The notes under the pieces are model-generated. The model did no database searches, was not told the DNA's origin, and saw only the letters and a program-made list of their open reading frames with translations. Source: RYN-433 sp036558265 (GTDB taxonomy: Bacteria > Planctomycetota > Phycisphaerae > Tepidisphaerales > Tepidisphaeraceae). Taken from it: a stretch of 12,214 nt of DNA. Position 1 is the first letter of the stretch; each line of letters opens with the position of its first letter. The DNA lies in the NCBI GenBank assembly GCA_036558265.1, contig DATBFY010000139.1:1-12214 (forward strand). Direction: 5' to 3'. This document shows, piece by piece, positions 6,199-12,214 of this stretch. The position numbers and the translations under genes were made by a program.

Positions 6199-7022
6199 GA
6201 CGGTTTCACTTCCCGTTCCAGCTCCGTCCTGAACCTTCCCATCACCCGATCCACGACGCCCGGCATCAACGTCCCCAGGCTCACCAGCCATCGCGCCGCC
6301 CGCGCGGGCCACACCTCCGGCACCGGCGATGCAATTCCTCGCACCATCTCCCGCGCCACCCGCCGCGCGCTCTGGTGAATCCCACGGCTGAACACACCCG
6401 GCATCCACGCCCCCGCCTCGCGCTGCGCCACATCGAAGAACTCGGTATCCGTCCCAATCGGATGCACGCTCGTCACGGCGATCCTCAGCGGCCGGCACTC
6501 GACCCGCAACCCCTCCGCCAATCCTAACTGAGCGGCCTTGGTCGCCGAGTAGGGCCCGAAGTACGGCAGCCCCCGTCGTCCCGCCGCCGACGAAACGATC
6601 ATCACCTGCCCGCGCCAACCGTCGCGCGGCTCCTGTCTCGCCATGATCGGCAGCGCGAAGTGAATGCAATCGGTCGTGCCGAAAACGTTGGTCGAGAAGA
6701 TCCGCCGCATCTCCGCCGGCGAGGTGTCCGCGATCGTCCGCACCACGCCATACCCCGCGTTGCACACCAGCGTGTCGATCCGCCCGAAGCGGCCGACCGC
6801 CGCTTCGATCAGCTCGCGACATTGCCCGGTCTCGGACACGTTACACCTGACGCACAGGTGCCCCCCGCCCAGCTTCGCGTTCAGTTCCTCCAGGCGCTCC
6901 AGCCGCCTGGCGGCCAGCACCAGCCGGGCGCCGCGCGGGCCGAGCTCTTCCGCAACCGCTCGCCCGATCCCCGCGCTCGCCCCGGTTATGACGACCACCA
7001 TCCCGTCGATTCGCCTTCCCAT
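6189..7022 (-). CDS. Short-chain dehydrogenase/reductase (classical SDR)
   Basis: The 277-residue product is an NAD(P)-dependent oxidoreductase with a Rossmann fold. Motifs in order are TGASAGIG (13-20) for cofactor binding, NAG (88-90), the catalytic Ser in IVSSAAG (144/145), and YSATK giving Tyr158 and Lys162. Arg residues after the second strand (LAARR, 37-40) suggest NADP preference. The substrate is not predictable. The chosen ATG gives MGRRIDGMVVVITGAS, which aligns with the usual short lead before the glycine motif; an ATG seven codons later is possible, and an upstream TTG start at 7058 would run into the heptamer array. The C-terminus ends KPSSS, where the last codons and stop come from the 6103-6198 repeat, so the original terminus may have been altered. 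It diverges from ribE with only 59 bp between starts. Confidence 0.9.
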   Translation of the reverse strand: MGRRIDGMVVVITGASAGIGRAVAEELGPRGARLVLAARRLERLEELNAKLGGGHLCVRCNVSETGQCRELIEAAVGRFGRIDTLVCNAGYGVVRTIADTSPAEMRRIFSTNVFGTTDCIHFALPIMARQEPRDGWRGQVMIVSSAAGRRGLPYFGPYSATKAAQLGLAEGLRVECRPLRIAVTSVHPIGTDTEFFDVAQREAGAWMPGVFSRGIHQSARRVAREMVRGIASPVPEVWPARAARWLVSLGTLMPGVVDRVMGRFRTELEREVKPSSS

Positions 7023-7046
7023 GCGGTCCAAGCCTACACTGCCTTT

Positions 7047-7081
7047 GACAACGGACAATGCACGACGGACAACGGACGCTT
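7047..7081. repeat. Heptamer-repeat array directly upstream of ribE
   Basis: Five consecutive 7-mers, GACAACG, GACAATG, CACGACG, GACAACG and GACGCTT, fill 7047-7081 and end at the base before the ribE GTG start. The array takes up over half of the 59-bp gap between the divergent dehydrogenase and ribE genes, so any ribE promoter or ribosome-binding site must lie in or beside it. The GGAC of the last unit sits where a ribosome-binding site would be. Confidence 0.75.
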
Positions 7082-7708
7082 GTGTTTACAGGAATCATCC
7101 ACAAGACTGCGAAGGTGCTCGGCGTGTCGGACCACGCTGGCAGCCGCCGCATCACGCTCGTCGCCCTCGACGCCAATCACGTCCTGGGCGAATCGATCGC
7201 CGTCAACGGCGTCTGCCTTACCGTGGCCGCGATCGATCCCGCCGACGGCTCGCTCGCCTTCGACGTGATCCGCGAAACGCTGGACAGGACAAACCTCGGC
7301 GAGCTTCGCCCCGGTGACGAGGTCCATACCGAGCGCTCCCTCCGCGTCGGCGACCCGATCGACGGCCACTTCGTCCAGGGACACGTGGACGGCACCGGCC
7401 GCCTCCTCAATCAGACCGACAGCGATCAGGAAGTCCGCCTGCGCATCCAGGCCCCCGCGCACCTCGCGAAGTACCTGGTCCCCAAGGGTTCGCTCGCCAT
7501 CGACGGCGTCTCGCTGACGCTCGCGAAAATCGATGGTGATCAATTTGAAGTGGCCCTGATCCCCACCACGATCCAGTTGACCACCTTGGCCAAAAAGCAA
7601 GTGAATTACCCCTTCAATCTCGAATTTGATTCCATCGCGAAAACGATCATTTCCTATCTTGAACGGATTCACCCACAAGCCGATGATGCCAGGGACAAGG
7701 AGCGATGA
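7082..7708 (+). CDS. ribE: Riboflavin synthase, alpha chain
   Basis: The enzyme disproportionates two molecules of 6,7-dimethyl-8-ribityllumazine to riboflavin and the pyrimidine precursor, the last step of riboflavin synthesis in the cytoplasm. The 208-residue product shows the two tandem lumazine-binding barrels: barrel 1 with GESIAVNGVCLTV (Cys45) and ETLDRTNLGEL, barrel 2 starting at HFVQGHVDGTG (His101) with GSLAIDGVSLTLA (Ser144). These correspond to E. coli Cys48, His102 and Ser146. The family almost always begins MFTGI. Reading from the GTG at 7082 gives exactly MFTGII, whereas the in-frame ATG at 7058 lies in the heptamer repeat and adds eight unrelated residues, so GTG is the start. 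No FMN riboswitch fits in the short leader. pdxA follows 56 bp downstream, probably in the same transcript. Confidence 0.95.
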   Translation: MFTGIIHKTAKVLGVSDHAGSRRITLVALDANHVLGESIAVNGVCLTVAAIDPADGSLAFDVIRETLDRTNLGELRPGDEVHTERSLRVGDPIDGHFVQGHVDGTGRLLNQTDSDQEVRLRIQAPAHLAKYLVPKGSLAIDGVSLTLAKIDGDQFEVALIPTTIQLTTLAKKQVNYPFNLEFDSIAKTIISYLERIHPQADDARDKER

Positions 7709-7724
7709 ACAGACCTGAAGCTCG

Positions 7725-7752
7725 TCACGTTTCACGTCTTCGCGTTCCACGC
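7725..7752. repeat. Heptamer-repeat array between ribE and pdxA
   Basis: Four consecutive 7-mers, TCACGTT, TCACGTC, TTCGCGT and TCCACGC, occupy half of the 56-bp gap between the ribE stop and the pdxA start. The array is 28 bp long, the same as the first array upstream of ddl, but the heptamer is unrelated. Period and position are seen directly; function is unknown. Confidence 0.7.
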
Positions 7753-7764
7753 ATTTGACCGATC

Positions 7765-8808
7765 ATGGACTACCGACCCACCATCGCGATCACCATGGGC
7801 GACCCCGCCGGCATCGGGCCGGAGGTGATCGTCAAGGCGCTGGCCGACCCGGTCCTTCGCCACCGCGCCCGCTACGTCATCTACGGGATGAACGAGCTGC
7901 TCGCCTACGCCGCGGACCTGGCGGAGCTGGATGCGTTCTGGTGGCGCGACCAGTACCACGGCCGCAACAAGGCCTACGGCTTCGACGTCACCGTCATCGA
8001 TTACGACCACTATTCGATCCTGGGCACGACGATCCGCTCCCCCAGCAAGATGGGCGGCGAAGCCTCGATGCGCTTTTGCCTCGACGCGATCGACGCCGCC
8101 AAAAAAGGCTTCGTCGACGCCGTCGTCACCGCCCCGATCGCCAAGGAATCCTGGAAGCTCGCCGGCTTCAACTACCCCGGCCACACCGAACTCTTCGCGC
8201 ATATGAGCGGGGCGCGCCGCTACAACATGATGTTCACCGGCGGACCGCTGCGCGTGGTGCTGGCGACCGTCCACATCCCCGTCAGCGGCCTGTGGGGACG
8301 CCTCAACATCGGCGCGGTCTTCCAGCCGATCGAGCTGATGCACGAGACGCTGGTCAACTGGTTCGACATCGAAAAACCCCGCATCGCCGTCTGTGGACTC
8401 AACCCCCACGCATCCGAAAACGGCCAGTTCGGCGACGAGGAAGAACGCATCATCTCCCCCGCCATCCTGATGGCCCGCGAACAGGGCATCGACGCCACCG
8501 GCCCCTACCCCCCGGACACGATTTTCCTCAAGGCCAAGGCCGGTCACTACGACGCCGTCGTCGCCATGTACCACGACCAGGGCCTGATCCCCGTCAAGCT
8601 GCTGGCGTTCGACCAGGCGGTCAACTGCACGATCGGCCTGCCGATCATCCGCACCAGCCCCGACCACGGCACGGCGTTCGACATCGTCGGCCGCAACAAG
8701 GCCAACCCCGGCTCCATGCGCGCCGCCATCTCCCTGGCGATCGACCTGGCGGTCAAAAAGCACAAGCGCGCCGAAGCCCAGCGCCGCGCCGCGGGCGAGA
8801 TCAAGTAA
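7765..8808 (+). CDS. pdxA: 4-hydroxythreonine-4-phosphate dehydrogenase
   Basis: PdxA oxidises 4-phosphohydroxy-L-threonine; the product decarboxylates to 3-amino-1-hydroxyacetone phosphate, which PdxJ condenses with deoxyxylulose 5-phosphate to give pyridoxine phosphate (vitamin B6). The 347 residues match the family length. Motifs are MGDPAGIGPEV (11-21), VVTAPIAKES, NYPGHTE with His140, and the three divalent-metal histidines His170 (ATVHIP), His215 (GLNPHASE) and His270 (MYHDQGLIPVK), followed by TSPDHGTAFDIVG. The ATG at 7765 gives the usual short lead; no strong ribosome-binding site precedes it, so translation may rely on coupling to ribE. PdxA-like paralogues (PdxA2, 4-phospho-D-threonate dehydrogenase) exist, but the neighbourhood of a second cofactor gene favours the B6 enzyme. 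The gene converges with the protease, with stop codons one base apart. Confidence 0.95.
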   Translation: MDYRPTIAITMGDPAGIGPEVIVKALADPVLRHRARYVIYGMNELLAYAADLAELDAFWWRDQYHGRNKAYGFDVTVIDYDHYSILGTTIRSPSKMGGEASMRFCLDAIDAAKKGFVDAVVTAPIAKESWKLAGFNYPGHTELFAHMSGARRYNMMFTGGPLRVVLATVHIPVSGLWGRLNIGAVFQPIELMHETLVNWFDIEKPRIAVCGLNPHASENGQFGDEEERIISPAILMAREQGIDATGPYPPDTIFLKAKAGHYDAVVAMYHDQGLIPVKLLAFDQAVNCTIGLPIIRTSPDHGTAFDIVGRNKANPGSMRAAISLAIDLAVKKHKRAEAQRRAAGEIK

Positions 8809-8809
8809 T

Positions 8810-10063
8810 TCAATCGTCTTGAATCAAGTTGAGGTGGGCGAATGTCATTTCCCGGCGTCTTCGCTGGAGCAGCCATCCTGCGCCCATGAGCAGCAGGACC
8901 GCCTGCGCCACCGGCTCGGGCACCACTGTCCCGCTGATCGTGTACTGCCCGATATCCCCGTACCCCCCGTGGCTGCTCACCGCCAGGTAATAGTCCCCCG
9001 CCGGCACCAGCGCCGAAACCGTCTCCCCCAGGCTCGCCGTATCCGCAAATGCCAGCACGTTGCCGCCCGAATCCACCAGGCTCAGCGCCAGATCCAGCAT
9101 CGGCCCGTACGGCGCAACGTCCGCCGTCAGTTGCACCAGGCCCCCCGTGCTCGAAAAGCGGAAGTAGTCCACATCGGTCATGCGCTCGATGATCCCGGCT
9201 CCGTGCGCGCTCGTGCCGTCAATCACCTCCAGCACGTCCGCCAGCGCCGCCGTGCTGCCGTGATCGTCCGCGCGATAGCCGAAACCGTTCACCGCGGTGA
9301 TGCCGAACAGGTCGTCCTGGGTGCTCGCCGCGCCGTTCGAGCTCGGCCCGCGCCACCACAGTCCCCGATCGGCGAAGTACGAGTACCCCATGATCGGCGC
9401 GGTCGCGCTGCTGCCGTGATTGTACTCGTCCGTCTTGGTCCCATCCGTATCGTACGAGCTCTGGTGCACCAGCCCGAACAGGTGCCCCGCCTCGTGCGCC
9501 GTCGCCTCGGCCACGTACTTCGGAAAACCCTTGCCCAGGTTCTTGGCGAAAATCCAGCCGGTGTTCGATGTTTCCCCCGTGAACCCGCCGACGTAGCTGT
9601 AACCCCCGTACGTCCCGCCCGACCACGCCCCATCCCCCCCGATCACCATCCGCGCCACCTGGTTGTACGCATACGTGCCCGGATCCACCGTCGTCACGTC
9701 CACGTCGAACGGCGAGTATTTCTCCGCCACCCGCGACCAGATCTCACGCACCTGGTCGATCTCGGTCTGCGAGAACGTCGTCGCATCGCCGTCCGTGTCG
9801 TAAGCGGGGGTGGTGGTCGTGGTGAACGAGCCCCACTTCTGACCCGCGGCGCCGACGAAGTCGAGGTAAACCTTCACCGCCGCGCCAGGATTGCTCGAAA
9901 GCTGCGGCACGCTGCCCAGCGGCATGACCGTCGCCGACGGGGCGGCATTGCTCATCGGCGCCGCAGCGCTAAACGCATCCAGCGCCTCCGGCACACCACC
10001 GCCATTGAACAGCGCGCGCGCCTCCAGCGGCAGCATAAGCGGACGTGGGACTCGACTAGCCAA
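8810..10063 (-). CDS. PEP-CTERM metzincin-type zinc metalloprotease with PPC-like domain
   Basis: The 417-residue product is a predicted exported or surface protease. Near the N-terminus, PLEARALFNGG (13-23) after a basic stretch resembles the LEPR-XLL element at the start of many planctomycete extracytoplasmic proteins; no ordinary signal peptide is seen. The catalytic domain spans about 60-265, with zinc site HEAGHLFGLVH (190-200) and a likely Met-turn at Met225 in APIMGYSY. A PPC-like beta domain follows (about 297-378, VDYFRFSS to GDYYLAVSS...GQYTISG). The tail is VPEP (381-384), a hydrophobic helix (about 387-399) and RRRR (401-404), the PEP-CTERM/exosortase signal. Unusually, 13 residues (EMTFAHLNLIQDD) follow the arginines, where PEP-CTERM proteins normally end. 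Translation starts at TTG: GGAGGG lies 6 bases upstream, while the ATG at 10036 has no ribosome-binding site and would lose the basic lead. Substrate unknown. Confidence 0.9.
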   Translation of the reverse strand: MASRVPRPLMLPLEARALFNGGGVPEALDAFSAAAPMSNAAPSATVMPLGSVPQLSSNPGAAVKVYLDFVGAAGQKWGSFTTTTTPAYDTDGDATTFSQTEIDQVREIWSRVAEKYSPFDVDVTTVDPGTYAYNQVARMVIGGDGAWSGGTYGGYSYVGGFTGETSNTGWIFAKNLGKGFPKYVAEATAHEAGHLFGLVHQSSYDTDGTKTDEYNHGSSATAPIMGYSYFADRGLWWRGPSSNGAASTQDDLFGITAVNGFGYRADDHGSTAALADVLEVIDGTSAHGAGIIERMTDVDYFRFSSTGGLVQLTADVAPYGPMLDLALSLVDSGGNVLAFADTASLGETVSALVPAGDYYLAVSSHGGYGDIGQYTISGTVVPEPVAQAVLLLMGAGWLLQRRRREMTFAHLNLIQDD

Positions 10064-10069
10064 AACTTG

Positions 10070-10075
10070 CCCTCC
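10070..10075 (-). promoter_or_regulatory. Ribosome-binding site deciding the TTG start of the metalloprotease
   Basis: On the minus strand GGAGGG lies 6 bases before the TTG at 10063-10061. It is the strongest ribosome-binding site in the neighbourhood and supports TTG over the later ATG at 10036, whose upstream sequence has no purine-rich stretch. Confidence 0.75.
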
Positions 10076-10103
10076 GGCAGATGGCGGGTGCCGCGCGACA
10101 GTT

Positions 10104-10132
10104 TATCTAAACCCGATTCCGCCGAGGGTCAA
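10104..10132 (-). promoter_or_regulatory. Candidate promoter of the metalloprotease gene
   Basis: Minus-strand TTGACC (10132-10127) is followed after 17 bp by TAGATA (10109-10104). The -35 matches five of six consensus bases; the -10 is poor (three of six). It lies between the gap terminator and the protease start, where a promoter would be expected because the terminator should stop read-through from gap. Confidence 0.35.
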
Positions 10133-10176
10133 ATCATTTCACCCACCCCCTGTTAAGGGCTGTAATGCCTGTGACA

Positions 10177-10215
10177 CTTGAAACGACAACGGGGCGCGCC
10201 GCTGGCGCGCCCCGT
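10177..10215 (-). terminator. Intrinsic terminator of gap
   Basis: ACGGGGCGCGCC (10189-10200) and GGCGCGCCCCGT (10204-10215) form a perfect 12-bp stem with a 3-nt loop. In the gap transcript the hairpin follows the stop codon by 32 bases and is followed by TTGTCGTTTC, a moderately U-rich tail. It separates gap from the protease gene downstream. Confidence 0.85.
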
Positions 10216-10247
10216 CGGGGAAATCCGGATCAAAACCAACGCCCCGG

Positions 10248-11276
10248 CTACTTCGCCAACCCCTCCGCCTTCGCCATGTGCAGCATCAGGTCGATCACCC
10301 GGTTGCTGTAACCCCACTCGTTGTCATACCAGCTCACGACCTTGAAGAAGTTCGCGTTCAGCTCGATCCCCGCCCCCGCGTCGTAGATCGAGCTGCGCGG
10401 GTCGGTGATGAAATCGGTGGAGACCACTTCCTCCTCCGTATAACCCAGGAAGCCCTTGAGCTCCCCCTCCGCGTAGCGCTTCATGGCGGCGTTGATGTCC
10501 TTCAGGCTCGTCGCCTTGGCCGTCTTGAAGGTCAGGTCCACCACCGAGACGTCCGGCGTGGGGACGCGGAACGCCATCCCCGTCAGCTTCCCCTTGAGCT
10601 GCGGCAGCGCCAGCGCCACCGCCTTGGCCGCGCCCGTGCTCGCCGGGATGATGTTCTGCGTGGCCCCTCGACCGCCCCGCCAGTCCTTCTTCGACGGCCC
10701 GTCCACCGTCGGCTGCGTAGCCGTCGTCGCGTGGATCGTGGACATCAGCCCCTCGGCCAGGCCGAACTCCTTGTCGATCACGTAGGCGACCGGCGCCAGG
10801 CAGTTGGTCGTGCAGCTCGCGTTGCTGACGATCTTGTGCTTCGCCGGATCGAACTTCTTGTGATTCACGCCCATCACCAGCGTCGGCACCTCCTCATCCT
10901 TCGCCTTGGTCGGGGCCGAGATGACCACGCGCTTCGCCCCGGCCTTCAGGTGCTTGCTCGCCCCGTCCAGGTCGGTGAAGAGCCCCGTCGATTCGATGCA
11001 GTAATCCGCGCCCAGCGAGCCCCAGGGCAGCTCCGCCGGGTCCCGCACCGACACGCACTTGATGAACCGCCCGTCGACGACGATGCCGTCCTCCTTGGCT
11101 TCGACGGTGCCCTCGTACTGCCCGTGCGTCGAATCGTACTTGAGCAGGTACGCGAGGTTGTCCGCCGGGACCAGGTCGTTGATGCCGACGAACTGGACGT
11201 TGGGGTTCTTGACGCCGGCCCGGAAGACCAGGCGGCCGATGCGACCGAAACCGTTGATGGCGACCTTGAGAGCCAT
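10248..11276 (-). CDS. gap: Glyceraldehyde-3-phosphate dehydrogenase, type I
   Basis: This cytoplasmic glycolytic enzyme oxidises glyceraldehyde 3-phosphate to 1,3-bisphosphoglycerate with NAD. The 342-residue product contains NGFGRIGRLVFRA (8-20), Asp34 in GINDL (a sign of NAD rather than NADP use), the active-site block SNASCTTNCLAP with Cys155, His182 in MSTIHATTATQ, the RGGRGATQNIIPASTGAAKAV block, and WYDNEWGYSNRV near the end. The start ATG has AAGGAG nine bases upstream. A promoter with an operator-like dyad lies about 85-110 bp upstream and a strong terminator follows, so it is probably transcribed alone rather than in a gap-pgk operon. No other glycolytic gene is in the window. Confidence 0.98.
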   Translation of the reverse strand: MALKVAINGFGRIGRLVFRAGVKNPNVQFVGINDLVPADNLAYLLKYDSTHGQYEGTVEAKEDGIVVDGRFIKCVSVRDPAELPWGSLGADYCIESTGLFTDLDGASKHLKAGAKRVVISAPTKAKDEEVPTLVMGVNHKKFDPAKHKIVSNASCTTNCLAPVAYVIDKEFGLAEGLMSTIHATTATQPTVDGPSKKDWRGGRGATQNIIPASTGAAKAVALALPQLKGKLTGMAFRVPTPDVSVVDLTFKTAKATSLKDINAAMKRYAEGELKGFLGYTEEEVVSTDFITDPRSSIYDAGAGIELNANFFKVVSWYDNEWGYSNRVIDLMLHMAKAEGLAK

Positions 11277-11280
11277 GGGG

Positions 11281-11297
11281 GATCACTCCTTGTGACC
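11281..11297 (-). promoter_or_regulatory. gap ribosome-binding site in a hairpin loop
   Basis: In the gap mRNA, GGTCAC (11297-11292) can pair with GTGATC (11286-11281), six pairs including one G-U, around the loop AAGGA. The loop plus first stem base is the ribosome-binding site AAGGAG. Presenting the site in a short loop may aid or limit initiation; this is inference from base pairing only. Confidence 0.4.
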
Positions 11298-11358
11298 GGT
11301 GTTTGGAATCAAGTGTAGGCCGGCTCCTCGCACGCACGCGCCGGAAAACCGGAAGGGG

Positions 11359-11388
11359 GCACGATAGGGCTACCGTGCGAATTGTCAA
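11359..11388 (-). promoter_or_regulatory. gap promoter with overlapping operator-like dyad
   Basis: On the minus strand a perfect -35 TTGACA (11388-11383) is followed after 16 bp by TATCGT (11366-11361, four of six -10 matches), placing the transcript start near 11354 and a leader of about 78 nt. A 20-bp imperfect palindrome, GCACGATAG-GG-CTACCGTGC (11359-11378, eight of nine pairs), covers the -10 and the 3' part of the spacer. That is the position of a repressor operator that would block RNA polymerase. Confidence 0.6.
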
Positions 11389-11597
11389 GACGGCCTGACG
11401 GGGCAAAGGTTTGCGTGCAAGAATCGGACGTGCCGCGGTGATTTTCGGTCAGGAGCGGGCGAGCAGGATCAGGCCACATTCGAGACCCGGGAGGCGTTCT
11501 GCCCGGACAACATACGGTTGACAGATGCGACCATCGCCACCGCAGCCGCGGGCGATCAAATCCCGCAGACTGGCACGTTCCCGCCCCCTTCGGGTGG

Positions 11598-11621
11598 CAT
11601 GGGCAAACTCGTTTGCCCGTG
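11598..11621. repeat. Palindromic hairpin, dispersed-repeat type
   Basis: CATGGGCAAAC (11598-11608) and GTTTGCCCGTG (11611-11621) pair over 11 bp with one G-U and a 2-nt loop. From memory, GGTGGCATGGGCAAAC with a complementary partner is a short palindrome that occurs many times in some planctomycete genomes; genome-wide counting was not possible. Confidence 0.5.
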
Positions 11622-11745
11622 GCCCTCGTGCGCCCAGCGGCGAGCGAATCGCACGCACAGGGTGCGAAGTCCGAATGCGACGTATCGCGCCGGTGCGGCA
11701 CCCCCGAGCACGTTTCCTCATTTTCCAATTCAATCGACTTTGTTG

Positions 11746-11775
11746 TTGCAAACTACCGGCCGATCTGCTTATCCT
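11746..11775 (+). promoter_or_regulatory. Weak candidate promoter in the gene-poor region
   Basis: TTGCAA (11746-11751) and TATCCT (11770-11775) are 18 bp apart, each matching four of six consensus bases, inside the only AT-richer patch of the region. No recognisable gene follows. It could drive an untranslated RNA or be chance. Confidence 0.2.
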
Positions 11776-11836
11776 GTGGGTTGCCTTACGATCAGGCGTC
11801 TAAAACCCATATCGGGCGATTCGGGGCCAACAGGGC

Positions 11837-11865
11837 AGGGAAAAGGGGTCAGGAATCGTTTCCCT
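11837..11865. repeat. Repeat-like GGGGTCAGGAATCG segment flanked by a 7-bp inverted repeat
   Basis: AGGGAAA (11837-11843) and TTTCCCT (11859-11865) enclose a core containing GGGGTCAGGAATCG. Similar strings (AAAAGGGGTCAGGA...TTTTCC) are remembered from repeats beside IS200-like/REP-associated transposases in several phyla. No transposase is visible here, so at most it is a solo or decayed copy. Confidence 0.35.
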
Positions 11866-12131
11866 TGGCGTCGCCTCGGGCTAACTAAACCGTTTCGCGC
11901 TTGGCTCGTCGCACCATCTGCATCGCGTCGCCGCGCGAAGATCGTGCCTATCTCGGAACTGCGCGCGCCAACATCCCGTAATCCTGTTGCGCGTCCGTGA
12001 CGCGCCAAGCGCCACCCCCTCCCCGGAAAAATCAAACAATCTTCACCCCAAAACCCCAGCAAATCCCCACCTGCCGCAATCTTGATGGCGCCGCGCGCGT
12101 CACCGGCGCGCAGCGCCGCGCCTTCTTGTAG

Positions 12132-12148
12132 GGTGGGATCCGCCCGCC
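12132..12148. repeat. Short hairpin GGTGGG/CCCGCC
   Basis: GGTGGG (12132-12137) can pair with CCCGCC (12143-12148), with one G-U, around ATCCG; the context GTAGGGTGGGATCCGCCCGCC resembles common dispersed repeats in high-GC genomes. It is preceded by very GC-rich sequence (12088-12121) with several self-complementary GCGC runs. Confidence 0.3.
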
Positions 12149-12214
12149 ACGCTTCGCTCCTTGACAACCGAATACCCGAGAGCCGCGGAGCGGCGAGAGA
12201 ATATAGCCACCGGC

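Larger units (their letters stand above)
11389..12214. other. Gene-poor region with scattered repeats, no convincing CDS
   Basis: No frame on either strand gives a recognisable protein. The open frames are Arg/Pro/Ser-rich, overlap each other and lack good ribosome-binding sites. No tRNA, rRNA or known small-RNA consensus was recognised by eye. Local content includes several hairpins and repeat-like strings (listed separately) and a short AT-richer patch around 11716-11775. The right edge (12150-12214) could be the upstream region of a gene beyond the window. Confidence 0.6.

Noticed and set aside
6025..6822. Minus-strand open frame spanning the end of the response regulator and the dehydrogenase
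   Set aside because: It runs through the palindromic repeat, giving the repeat-derived string KILRCAHDD, and is out of frame with the clear SDR motifs.
7058..7081. ATG start for ribE at 7058, and TTG start for the dehydrogenase at 7058 on the other strand
   Set aside because: Both use codons inside the heptamer array. MFTGI from GTG at 7082, and the normal lead before TGASAGIG from ATG at 7022, fit the families better.
8809..8823. Small hairpin TTCAA-TCGTC-TTGAA at the pdxA/protease junction as a bidirectional terminator
   Set aside because: The stem is only 5 bp and AT-rich with no T-run; too weak to call.
11413..11435. Possible sigma-54 -24/-12 promoter on the minus strand (GGCAC...TTGCA)
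   Set aside because: The two boxes are 9 bp apart instead of the required 5, so the -24/-12 geometry fails.
11518..12000. 160-residue + strand frame, and 132- and 139-residue minus-strand frames, in 11309-12167
   Set aside because: They overlap one another, cross the hairpin repeats, have Arg/Pro/Ser-rich composition, and no domain or ribosome-binding site was recognised. A homology search could overturn this.

Overview
The window is about 12 kb of GC-rich, densely coded bacterial chromosome. It most resembles a member of the Planctomycetota, probably a Phycisphaerae-like lineage. The reasons are the high GC, a secreted protease with an N-terminal element resembling the planctomycete LEPR-XLL motif plus a C-terminal PEP-CTERM signal, short heptamer-repeat arrays between genes, and dispersed palindromic repeats. 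The lineage is inferred from these traits; no rRNA or other phylogenetic marker was compared.

Left part (1-2815, + strand): the 3' end of murB, then ddl, then a secreted SxxK serine hydrolase of the beta-lactamase/D-aminopeptidase superfamily. Convergent to these, on the - strand, lies ald (L-alanine dehydrogenase, 2841-3959), preceded in the same direction by a 103-residue protein of unknown function (4075-4386). MurB and Ddl make peptidoglycan precursor, and Ald interconverts L-alanine and pyruvate, so this part centres on cell wall and alanine metabolism.

Middle (4387-8808): a regulatory gap with a perfect 9-bp dyad, then a full-length NtrC-type sigma-54 response regulator (+). A short-chain dehydrogenase (-) converges on it, and their junction is filled by a hairpin and a degraded palindromic repeat. 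Riboflavin synthase (ribE, GTG start, +) diverges from the dehydrogenase and is followed by pdxA, the vitamin B6 pathway enzyme. ribE and pdxA look like a small cofactor operon.

Right part (8810-11276, - strand): gap (glycolytic GAPDH) with its own promoter, an operator-like dyad and a strong terminator. Downstream of it is a metzincin-type metalloprotease with a PPC-like domain and a PEP-CTERM tail, which starts at TTG. The last ~0.8 kb (11389-12214) has no convincing gene and contains several short hairpin or repeat-like segments.

The most unusual feature is a set of 7-bp-periodic arrays with three different heptamer sequences. They occupy the spaces immediately upstream of three + strand genes (ddl, ribE, pdxA). 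At ddl two arrays lie in inverted orientation and can fold into a long hairpin; at ribE the array runs right up to the start codon. No complete new defence or mobile system is visible.
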